Shown here in pieces: positions 8,901-16,293 of a DNA stretch of 21,397 nt. The translations under genes and the position numbers were made by a program. Source of the DNA: Bacteroidales bacterium UBA1182 (GTDB lineage Bacteria; Bacteroidota; Bacteroidia; Bacteroidales; Bacteroidaceae). Position 1 is the first letter of the stretch. Each line of letters opens with the position of its first letter. Below the pieces are notes generated by a model. The model was not told where the DNA came from. It did no database searches and saw only the letters and a program-made list of their open reading frames with translations. The stretch is from the NCBI GenBank assembly GCA_002310015.1, contig DBYQ01000029.1:29415-50811 (forward strand), written 5' to 3'.

Positions 8901-9828
8901 CGTTGTCACCTACACTGACAGAGTGTTCATTAATGTCAACCGGTATATATATTGATAAGTTTTTCTTACCCTTTGCAATAGTTTGCTGCATTGCAAGTAT
9001 GTATCCGTTCTCAGTCAGGCTGTCTTGGGCAAAAGACCTCAGTAAATGCTGGCTTGAACCCCAATATGCCCGCATGCGGTTCGCTTCAATACTCTTAGCC
9101 TTACGCTGGCTCAAATTATCGTACGGCTTGTAGTAGAAGTAGCCCAGCATATCGCATGAGGTGACATTGTTAACCTGGACGACACTGAATTTTTTCAGAT
9201 CCACATAGAGTTCATATCCCAACAGAGGCAAATCAATTATCAGTGGTTCATACGCCCATGCGGTGAATACGCTCGTAACCAGTTTTACCGTATCCGTATA
9301 TGATTCATGTTTTTCAAACACATCATTGTCGATGTATGTTTTTGCAAACCTGGCCTTGCCTATCTGTCTGGTATCATATGAGGTTTGATATGACCTGTCA
9401 AACATCAGGACGTTCTCATTCTTTATGGTGGCACGCTTGCCCCATTTGTCATCGCCCAGGAACATGGTCTTGAAATAGTCCAGATTGACTTTGTCAATCC
9501 TGTTTTTCTTGCCTGACACTACAATCTCTGGCAGTTCGATGTTTGGCGTAAGGCCTATTGTCAGCCTGCCCGGATTACGGTCCAGCTCCATTGCCTTGGG
9601 CTGATATCCCACAAAGCTGAACACAACCGTAGCAGGGAATGATATCTCTTTCAGTTCAAAACGGCCATTGGAATCTGTAGTGGTACCCTGCGTGGTTCCG
9701 TTAACATAAACCGTAGCAGATGGCAACGGCTCCTGCGTCAGGCTATCAAGAACAATGCCTGTAACGGTACTCTGCCCAAACAAAAAAGTAGGCATGAAGG
9801 ATAAGAAAGCAAACAATAATCTTTTCAT
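5926..9828 (-). CDS. MG2/alpha-2-macroglobulin-like exported protein (array gene 4)
   Basis: This 1300-aa paralog starts at ATG 9828, one base after the stop of array gene 3, with MKRLLFAFLSF and a signal peptide ending LFGQ. Longer in-frame starts upstream only read the conserved end of the previous gene in another frame. Its order is carboxypeptidase-regulatory-like domain (about 20-105), FLGDDKWG region (about 130-330), MG2-like block from about 426 (FPQEKVYLEFDNTAYFQGEN), GYSMISDMLSDSRMQVNIW, VQGWERYEW near 860, GEYTSSLYDYLLDKG, a linker rich in Asp, Gly and Ser, DVKSIIISDQPMYLHDL near 1150, and RRTLYWNPNVITDEDG to LNQNW. The N-terminal 100 residues are nearly the same as in array gene 3, while the linker and the segment after the MG2 block differ. 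It is probably secreted to the periplasm or outer membrane; its binding partner is unknown. Confidence 0.87.
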   Translation of the reverse strand: MKRLLFAFLSFMPTFLFGQSTVTGIVLDSLTQEPLPSATVYVNGTTQGTTTDSNGRFELKEISFPATVVFSFVGYQPKAMELDRNPGRLTIGLTPNIELPEIVVSGKKNRIDKVNLDYFKTMFLGDDKWGKRATIKNENVLMFDRSYQTSYDTRQIGKARFAKTYIDNDVFEKHESYTDTVKLVTSVFTAWAYEPLIIDLPLLGYELYVDLKKFSVVQVNNVTSCDMLGYFYYKPYDNLSQRKAKSIEANRMRAYWGSSQHLLRSFAQDSLTENGYILAMQQTIAKGKKNLSIYIPVDINEHSVSVGDNAIRIQGLKDKNLRVRYYHRSDGSPLNFREKGKGIHRYSESGITFLKDNCIFLKEGVTIDNNIRFTGDISKRRVASCLPDDYIPIADEKSIEVSDSADYASGLMKFVDNINRFNSLFPQEKVYLEFDNTAYFQGENIWYKAFVTNATTLESAPSGVLYVDFLAPTGQLILQQKLKIEAGQADGIIPLLDAGTQQTREKQGILAYPSGFYEIRAYTQNMLDFSPEAIFSRVIPIYTQPKFVGEYDRSHVVSNQDNPLVQKIRGEIPVDRWKTNENEVDGIKVDFYTEGGTPVKGLPCRIAFKVTGSDAFSHEGALVVPGIWDSIRTVHDGMGSFIINHPGGFPHVDFIPSGSNKKISVGLPIAEVSGYSMISDMLSDSRMQVNIWRSQDCIGEQTALAVTCRGEVIYFEEIKDIENSQLNIDCSSWPEGVCRLTLFNKEGRILSSRSIFHNSAEFRSPTITLSTDSMSRQSCDKEVIEFKLTDENGKPLRDRFCLSVRDAADYGGGQNDNLQANLLLSSDLRGYIHDPAWYLEANDEEHREALNLLTMVQGWERYEWQTMTGQKEFKEKHRIEEGLTMNGWILSYGRRQPVSDISIYAALIPDDDKTLFESYDYQTDSTGYFGFDLSDFYGRGDFTIHVMATKKNGESKYKTGKRIRFERADRPEPRPFFKQETDLDHNTSQVAEYKVDFTNSGLTAEQRRKLGRMIDDVDIEETGGKIRFIDYDTFTSFEAEEDAELELDQGEYTSSLYDYLLDKGLRFVWHKPEPIGYNDPGDLGSIYAVDDGHDVIFGEGTEEIPNDWESSKENYINYQKSKEINIFFYIHNQEKVLNHKPFDCPFLIDMVDVKSIIISDQPMYLHDLVTCTPLLFKHITSNWMFNSYWAYVNKYNLVDIQIKNDNQLLFYSEIRNLGKRSTTVKGFTRTVDFYSPEYPEGPIEGNVDARRTLYWNPNVITDEDGRARVEFYNNSFTRRFTIKAAGITASGIPYVLNQNW

Positions 9829-9829
9829 A

Positions 9830-12800
9830 TTACCAATTTTGGTTAAGGATATAGGGGATGCCGGAGGCTGTGATGCCGGCGGCGTTGATGGTGAAGCGGC
9901 GGGTGAAGGTGTTGTTATAGAACTCAACGCGGGCACGGCCTTCTTTATCAGTTATCACGTTGGGATTCCAGTAGAGGGTGCGGCGCGGATCAACATTTCC
10001 CTCTATAGGTCCATCCGGATACTCCGGTGCGTAAAACTGCACGGGACGGGTGAAGCCTTTTACGGTAGTGGTACGACGGCTCAAGTTACGGATTTCCCAG
10101 TTGTGGAGCAGTTGCCAGTCTTCTTTTATCTGTATGTCAATCAAGTAATATCTGGTTGCGAAGTCTGTAACAACCTCTTGGAACCATTCGGTGTCAATGT
10201 GCTGATCATGAAGTGCAACCTCTAGTGGGGTAAACTCAGACAGTTCACGTAGTGTCATAGGATTGTCATATACCATGATGTTCTTGACGTGAATCATATC
10301 AATTCTCAAGGGATCGTCAAATGGAGGTTGATGTAACGACTTCTCCATATTATGCACATAAAAGTGTGGAAGTATATCTTGGACATCTTCCCATATAAAG
10401 TAGGTTACTTTTCTTCCCTCATCTTGGGATGTAAATTCTACCGTAGGACCTATATCTTCTTTAATGAAGAATCTGATGCCTTTTTCCAGGAAGTATCCTT
10501 CTACATCAGTGGTGTATTCACCCAGATCCAGTTCCAGCTCAGTTTCTTCCTCAACTTGAAAAGAGGTGAAGGTGTCATAATCAATAAACTTGCGTTTTCC
10601 AGATTCCTCTTCTATATCAACGTCATCAATCATTCTACCTAATTTGCGGCGTTGTGCAGGAGTAAGGTCATAATCTGTATAGTCAACCTTATAGTCTGCT
10701 ACTTGAGATGTATTGTGGTCCAGGTCCGTATCCTGCTTAAAGAACGGTCTGGGCTCAGGCCTGTCAGCGCGCTCAAAACGGATACGTTTTCTCTTTTCAT
10801 ATTTGGAATCTCCATTATTCTTTGTAGACATCATATGGATGGTAAAATCACCTTTTCCATAAAAGTCATTGAGGTCAAACCCGAAATAACCGGTAGAGTC
10901 AGTCTGATAATCAAAACTCTCAAATAGTGTTTTGTCATCGTCAGGCATCAGCACTGAATAGATGTTTATATCTGGTAATGGTTCACGTTTTCCATGAGAT
11001 AATATCCATCCGTTTACAGTAAGCCCCTCTTCAATGCGATGCTTCTCCTCAAACTCTTTCTGTCCTGTCATAGTCTGCCATTCATAACGCTCCCAGCCCT
11101 GAATCAGAGTCAGAAGGTTAAGGGCCTCCCTATGCTCCTCATCATTAGCTTCAAGATACCATGCAGGATCATGAATGTAGCCCCTTAAATCCGATGACAG
11201 CAGCAGGTTGGTCTGCAGGTTATCAGTCTGTCCGCCGCCGTAGTCAGTTGCATCACGTACCGACAGGCAGAAACGGTCACGCAGCGGATTGCCATCCTGG
11301 TCAGTAAGGTTGAACTCTATCACCTCCTTATCACATGACTGATGTGACATACTATCCGTATTTGCTGTGATGGTGGGACTTTGGTACATGTCATTGCCAT
11401 GGAATATGCTGCGTGATGACAGTATGTTTCCATCCTTATTGTAAAGAGTTATACGGCACACGCCTACCGGCCAGCCGGAGCAGTCTATGTTCAACTGACT
11501 GCTTTCTATATCCTTTATCTCCTCAAAATATATCACCTCACCACGGCAGGTTACAGCAAGAGCGGTCTGCTCACCCAAACGGTCCTGAGTGCGCCAGATA
11601 TTAACCTGTAGCAGTGAGTCAGAGAGCATATCGGATATCATGGAGTATCCACTGGTTTTTGCTTCAGGCAGGCGGACACTGCGTTTGTCATCACTGCCTG
11701 AGGGGAAGAACTCAGTTGTCTCATAACCTCTGGGGTCGATTATGAAAGATCCCATACCGTCATGTACGGTACGCACGGAGTCCCATTGGTTCTGAATCAT
11801 GAGAGCTCCCTTTAAGCCGAATCCGTCACTGCCTGTGGCCTTGAATGCCACTCTGCACGGCAGGCCTCTCACCAGATCACCACCTTCAGGATAGAACGTT
11901 ACATTTACATTTCTGTATTTTTCCTTAGGCTCGCCGCGCAGATCTTCTATAAGAGGATTATCTTTAACACGCACCACATGTGAGCGGTCATACTCTCCCA
12001 CATACTTGGGTTGGGTATAGACAGGTATTACTCGTGAGAAAATAGCCTCAGGGCTGAAGTCCAGCATATTCTGTGTGTATGCCCTTATCTCATAGAATCC
12101 GCTGGGATAGGCCACGATGCCGCGTTTCTCACGTGTCTGCTGAGTTCCGGCATCGAGAAGCGGGATTATGCCGTCAGCCTGACCGGCCTTAATCTTGAGC
12201 TTCTGTTGGAGTAGCAGTTGTCCGGTAGGTGCCAGGAAATCCACATACAGCACCCCGCTGGGTGCTTGCTCCAATGTGGAGGCGTTTGTGACAAAGGCTT
12301 TATACCAGATGTTCTCTCCCTGGAAGTAGGCCGTATTGTCAAATTCCAGATAGACCTTCTCCTGGGGGAACAAAGTATTGAACTGGTGAATTTTATCGGC
12401 AAACTTTATCAGGTCACTTGCATAATCTATAGGATCCGCCACATTGATTTTGGTGGTATCTACAGGAGGTAAATAATCACCAGGAAGGCAGGCTCCAACT
12501 CTTCTTTTAGAGATGTCTCCAGTAAACTGTATGCTATTATCAATGACCACACCCTCTTTAAGGAATATACAGCTGTCTTCAAGGAAAGTAATTCCTGACT
12601 TTGAATAAATGTGAATGCCATCTCCTTTTGCTTTAAAGTTCATGGGAGAGCCGTCACTCCGATGATAGTACCTTATATTGAGTTCCTTATCCTTCAGGCC
12701 GAAAATCTGCATAAACTTATCAGTTATGTTTTTAGAATATTCGTTGATGTCAACCGGCATCTGCATCGTTAATCTTCTCTTTCCCTTTACAACTGTTTCA

Positions 12801-13642
12801 GGCACGGTCAATATATATCCGTTTTCAGCCAGACTGTTCTGGGCAAGAGACCTGAGGAAATGTTGGCTTGAACCGTAATAGGCTTTCTTGCGGTTCTCAT
12901 CAATGCGCTCCGTCTGCCGTTTCTTAAGTCTCTCATAGGGCTTGTAGTAAAAGTAGCCAAGTATGTTACATTTAGTTACACTGTTAACCTGTACAACAGT
13001 GAATTTTACCAAATCCACATAGAGTTCATATCCCAGCAGAGGCAAATCAATTATCAGGGGTTCATGCGCCCATGCAGTGAATACCTTTGAGATTACTTTC
13101 ACAGTATCCACTTCTTCAACATGTCTTACCACTTTTTCATTTGATGCGTAGGGGGTTGCAAATGATGTCCGGCTTATCTTTCTCGTGAAATATGTGGTTT
13201 GAGATGTGTTGTCAAACATTAGGACTTTTTCATTCTCTATCTCTGCGCGCAAGCCCCATCGGTCATCACCAAGGAACATGGTCTTGAAATAGTCCAGATT
13301 CTTTTTGTCAAGCTTATCCTTCTTACCTGACACCACAACTTCAGGCAATGCATCGTTAGTACGGAGTCCTATTGTCAACCTGCCGGGATTACTGTCCAGA
13401 TCCATTGCCTTGGGCTTATAACCCACAAAACTGAATACAATAGTAGCCGGGAATGATATTCCTTTCAGTTCAAAACGGCCGTCATTATCTGTAGTGGTTC
13501 CCTGGGTTGTGCCGTTAATATAAACCGTAGCTGATGGCAGCGGTTCCTGAGTGAGGCTGTCAAGAACAACGCCTGTAACGGTACTCTGCCCAAAGAGAAT
13601 AGTGGGAACAAGAGATAATAAAGCAAACAATAGTCTTTTCAT
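9830..13642 (-). CDS. MG2/alpha-2-macroglobulin-like exported protein (array gene 3)
   Basis: This 1270-aa paralog begins one base after the stop of array gene 2 and ends one base before array gene 4, so ribosomes may pass from gene to gene. The signal peptide MKRLLFALLSLVPTILFGQ is followed by a carboxypeptidase-regulatory-like domain (LPSATVYINGTTQGTTTD, FSFVGYKPKAMDL). It continues with FLGDDRWG, EPLIIDLPLLGYELYVDL, YYGSSQHFLRSLA, an MG2-like block from about 434, FYPEGGDLVRGLPCRVAF, VHDGMGSFII, IQGWERYEW near 850, the degenerate plug-like DMIHVKNIMVYDNPM near 1120, and the YWNP block ending LNQNW. It is the shortest of the four full-length members because its linker is shorter and lacks the Gly/Asp or Ser/Asn repeats seen in array genes 1 and 5. 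Function beyond the family resemblance is not known. Confidence 0.87.
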   Translation of the reverse strand: MKRLLFALLSLVPTILFGQSTVTGVVLDSLTQEPLPSATVYINGTTQGTTTDNDGRFELKGISFPATIVFSFVGYKPKAMDLDSNPGRLTIGLRTNDALPEVVVSGKKDKLDKKNLDYFKTMFLGDDRWGLRAEIENEKVLMFDNTSQTTYFTRKISRTSFATPYASNEKVVRHVEEVDTVKVISKVFTAWAHEPLIIDLPLLGYELYVDLVKFTVVQVNSVTKCNILGYFYYKPYERLKKRQTERIDENRKKAYYGSSQHFLRSLAQNSLAENGYILTVPETVVKGKRRLTMQMPVDINEYSKNITDKFMQIFGLKDKELNIRYYHRSDGSPMNFKAKGDGIHIYSKSGITFLEDSCIFLKEGVVIDNSIQFTGDISKRRVGACLPGDYLPPVDTTKINVADPIDYASDLIKFADKIHQFNTLFPQEKVYLEFDNTAYFQGENIWYKAFVTNASTLEQAPSGVLYVDFLAPTGQLLLQQKLKIKAGQADGIIPLLDAGTQQTREKRGIVAYPSGFYEIRAYTQNMLDFSPEAIFSRVIPVYTQPKYVGEYDRSHVVRVKDNPLIEDLRGEPKEKYRNVNVTFYPEGGDLVRGLPCRVAFKATGSDGFGLKGALMIQNQWDSVRTVHDGMGSFIIDPRGYETTEFFPSGSDDKRSVRLPEAKTSGYSMISDMLSDSLLQVNIWRTQDRLGEQTALAVTCRGEVIYFEEIKDIESSQLNIDCSGWPVGVCRITLYNKDGNILSSRSIFHGNDMYQSPTITANTDSMSHQSCDKEVIEFNLTDQDGNPLRDRFCLSVRDATDYGGGQTDNLQTNLLLSSDLRGYIHDPAWYLEANDEEHREALNLLTLIQGWERYEWQTMTGQKEFEEKHRIEEGLTVNGWILSHGKREPLPDINIYSVLMPDDDKTLFESFDYQTDSTGYFGFDLNDFYGKGDFTIHMMSTKNNGDSKYEKRKRIRFERADRPEPRPFFKQDTDLDHNTSQVADYKVDYTDYDLTPAQRRKLGRMIDDVDIEEESGKRKFIDYDTFTSFQVEEETELELDLGEYTTDVEGYFLEKGIRFFIKEDIGPTVEFTSQDEGRKVTYFIWEDVQDILPHFYVHNMEKSLHQPPFDDPLRIDMIHVKNIMVYDNPMTLRELSEFTPLEVALHDQHIDTEWFQEVVTDFATRYYLIDIQIKEDWQLLHNWEIRNLSRRTTTVKGFTRPVQFYAPEYPDGPIEGNVDPRRTLYWNPNVITDKEGRARVEFYNNTFTRRFTINAAGITASGIPYILNQNW

Positions 13643-13643
13643 A

Positions 13644-16274
13644 TCACCAGTTCTGGTTGAGGATGTAGGGGATGCCGGAGGCGGTGATGCCAGCTCCGCT
13701 GATGTTGAACCTGGTACTGTAACTGTTGTTGTAGAACTCCACCTGCGCTGTGCCGGTTGAGTCAGTCACCACATTGGGATTCCAGTAGAGGGTGCGACGG
13801 TAATCCACATCACCCGGTATAGGACCGTCAGGATATTCAGGAGAGTAGAACGCATATGGACGGGAGTAACCGTCAACGGTGGTTAATCGCTTGTTTATGT
13901 TGAATCTTTCTTTTCTGGTACTCAATTCTGTAGGCTCCTTAACCTGGATATCCACCAGAATCATACGTGTACTGAGAGCTGTGTCAAAATCTATATTCTG
14001 CATGGTCTTGTTCATGTAATCCTGATAAAGAGGACATTGCTTATAGATATCCAACAAGTACATAGGACGGTCATATATCAGAATGCTCTTAATGTCCTTT
14101 GAGTCTATGATGCTGGGGGGATCAAACATTCCCTTGTCCTGTATTTTCTTGCTGTCATGGACATAAAAGAATGGGGCGAAACCGTTTATGGACTCTATGC
14201 AGCCTTCATTATTCAAAAATACCAGATAGTCTTTGTCTATCAGGTAACCTATGAGGTCTGTTGAGTATTCCCCCTTGTCCAGTTCCACCTCAACGTCCTT
14301 GACAACATCGTAAGAGCTGAAAGTGAAGTAATCTATGAACATTCGTTCCTCATCAATCTCAACCTCAGGCAGTACAATACCGTTGTCCATGCTTATCAGA
14401 GTCTCCAAGCTATCATCTGGAGCGGCGCTTTCTTTCTTCCTGTTCTTTTTCCCAGGAGCCGATATAAGTCCCGTGAACACCAGCTCCTTCGGTTGGAATG
14501 CACGTATGGCTGGAGACATGGATCTGTCAAACACAATGCGTGCATCCGGCCCAATCAGACGTTTTCTCTTGGGCTGTGCGCTGATGGAGAAGCGTGCTTT
14601 GTCATAGAAGTCCACTCCTATGTCAAACCCGAAATAACCCGATGAGTCCGTCTTGTACGAGTAGGTCTCAGACAGCGTCTTGTCAGTAGGCATGAGCGCT
14701 GCTACCACCTCGATGCTGTCCATGGGCTTCTTGCCCGATGAGTTCATCACCCAACCGTTCAATGTCAGGTTCTCCTCAACCCTGTGTCTCTCGCGGAACT
14801 CCTTCTGCCCGGTCATGGTCTGCCAGTCATAGCGCTCCCAGCCTTGTACCAGCATCAGAAGGTCAAGTGCCTCATCACGTTCCGGACCGTCCGTATCAAA
14901 ATACCATGACGGATCTTCTATGAAACCCTTCAAATCAGATGAGAGTAGGAGTGACGTACGCAGGTCATCAGCCAGGATGTTACCCTGACTGCGCGTGTCA
15001 CGTACTGACAGGCAGAAACGGTCACGGAACGGATTACCCTGTCCGTCCTTGAGGTTGAATGTAAGCGCCACCTTCTCAAAAGGCTCATATTTGTCCTTAT
15101 CAGCATAAACCTCTATTTGAGGCCGCGTAATCTCCCCGCTGTGATGATATACAGAGCGGCTGGCATAAATGCTGCCGTCAGCGCCGAACAGATAGACCCT
15201 GCATACACCTTCAGGAATACCTGCCATAGAGAGAGCCTTATCCACCGGTTGCGTGCCAGTCTCTATGGTACAGAAATCAGCCAGTTCACCGCGGCATGTA
15301 ATAGCCACTCCCAGCGTCTCTCCCGCCAGCTCCGGCGTACAGTCCATACGCATCAGCATCTCATCCGTATCAGATACATCCACCTGCAGAGTCACGCCGC
15401 TCTGCTCAGCAACAGGCAGAGAGAAAGACTTGGACTTGCCGTCAACATTTAAAGTCACACTGCTCCTGCGTTCAGTAGGGGTGAAGGTAAACCATCCCAT
15501 GCCGTCATGAACAATGCTGAAGCTGATATCCGTATCATCGAGGATACCGTCAGCATCTATCCCGAATCCGGTATCATCAGTAACCTTGAAAGCCACGCGG
15601 CAAGTTTTACCCATTACTATATGCCCTCCTTCAGGGTAGAACTCACAGTTTATCCTACGCAGCTTCTCCGTCTCGGGCCGGATCTCCTCCTGCGTCTTCT
15701 CCCAACGGTATCTTATGGTAGGAGTCTCCACATAGAAGTTACCCTCCTTCTTGGGCTTCTCATATACGGCAAACACGCGAGAGAATACCGTCTCCTCATT
15801 GAAGTTGAGCATATAGTTGGTATATGCCCGTATCTCATAGAATCCGCTGGGATACTCAGTCACGCCCATCTTCTCACGTGACTGCTCTGTTGCTCCGTCC
15901 ATCAGCGGAAAAGAGCCGTCAGCCTGCCCGGCCACCACCTTGAGCTTCTGCTGCTTGAGCAGAACGCCCGTGGGTGAAATAAGATCTACGTAAAGCACCT
16001 TGCTCTGCGCACGCTTGAGCGTTGATGCATTTACCACGAACGCCTTGAACCAGATAGTCTCACCGGCGTAGTAAGAAGTGTTGTCAAACTGCAGATAGAC
16101 CTTCTCCTGCGGGAAGATGCTGTTGAACTGGTGTATGTTGCCCGCAAACCGCATCAAGTCATTTGTGATGCTGGCGGATTCATTAGGATCCTGCATGTCA
16201 AAATCCTCTGCACTTACACGGACAGTAGGAAAGCACAGGGCTAATGTTAGGGTTAAAGTAATAAGGCGTTTCAT
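13644..16274 (-). CDS. Short MG2-like exported protein lacking the N-terminal third (array gene 2)
   Basis: This 876-aa protein is the divergent member of the array. It starts at ATG 16274, 19 nt after array gene 1, and has its own signal peptide (about 1-22, ending RVSA). It then enters the MG2-like part directly (IHQFNSIFPQEKVYLQFDN near 50), with no carboxypeptidase-regulatory-like domain or FLGDD region. The rest follows the family: YPSGFYEIRAYT, FYPEGGHIVMGKTCRVAFKV, VQGWERYDW near 480, GEYSTDLIGYLIDKDY, DIKSILIYDRPMYLLDI near 730, and RRTLYWNPNVVTDSTG with ILNQNW. A Lys/Arg-rich stretch (KKNRKKE) followed by an acidic one is specific to it. A longer in-frame start at 16409 would read across the end of array gene 1 and is rejected. 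It is intact, so this is a distinct short form and not a decayed copy. Confidence 0.87.
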   Translation of the reverse strand: MKRLITLTLTLALCFPTVRVSAEDFDMQDPNESASITNDLMRFAGNIHQFNSIFPQEKVYLQFDNTSYYAGETIWFKAFVVNASTLKRAQSKVLYVDLISPTGVLLKQQKLKVVAGQADGSFPLMDGATEQSREKMGVTEYPSGFYEIRAYTNYMLNFNEETVFSRVFAVYEKPKKEGNFYVETPTIRYRWEKTQEEIRPETEKLRRINCEFYPEGGHIVMGKTCRVAFKVTDDTGFGIDADGILDDTDISFSIVHDGMGWFTFTPTERRSSVTLNVDGKSKSFSLPVAEQSGVTLQVDVSDTDEMLMRMDCTPELAGETLGVAITCRGELADFCTIETGTQPVDKALSMAGIPEGVCRVYLFGADGSIYASRSVYHHSGEITRPQIEVYADKDKYEPFEKVALTFNLKDGQGNPFRDRFCLSVRDTRSQGNILADDLRTSLLLSSDLKGFIEDPSWYFDTDGPERDEALDLLMLVQGWERYDWQTMTGQKEFRERHRVEENLTLNGWVMNSSGKKPMDSIEVVAALMPTDKTLSETYSYKTDSSGYFGFDIGVDFYDKARFSISAQPKRKRLIGPDARIVFDRSMSPAIRAFQPKELVFTGLISAPGKKNRKKESAAPDDSLETLISMDNGIVLPEVEIDEERMFIDYFTFSSYDVVKDVEVELDKGEYSTDLIGYLIDKDYLVFLNNEGCIESINGFAPFFYVHDSKKIQDKGMFDPPSIIDSKDIKSILIYDRPMYLLDIYKQCPLYQDYMNKTMQNIDFDTALSTRMILVDIQVKEPTELSTRKERFNINKRLTTVDGYSRPYAFYSPEYPDGPIPGDVDYRRTLYWNPNVVTDSTGTAQVEFYNNSYSTRFNISGAGITASGIPYILNQNW

Positions 16275-16293
16275 AATTGCAAAAAGGATTAAG

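Noticed and set aside
9829..9936. Longer N-terminus for array gene 4 (and likewise 16275-16409 for array gene 2)
   Set aside because: The extra residues read the conserved C-terminal DNA of the preceding gene in another frame. The internal ATG gives a proper signal peptide aligned with the paralogs.
9755..10225. Plus-strand open frame of 156 codons across the junction of array genes 3 and 4
   Set aside because: It is antisense to two well-supported conserved proteins and its sequence is explained by their codons. Other plus-strand open frames across the window are rejected for the same reason.
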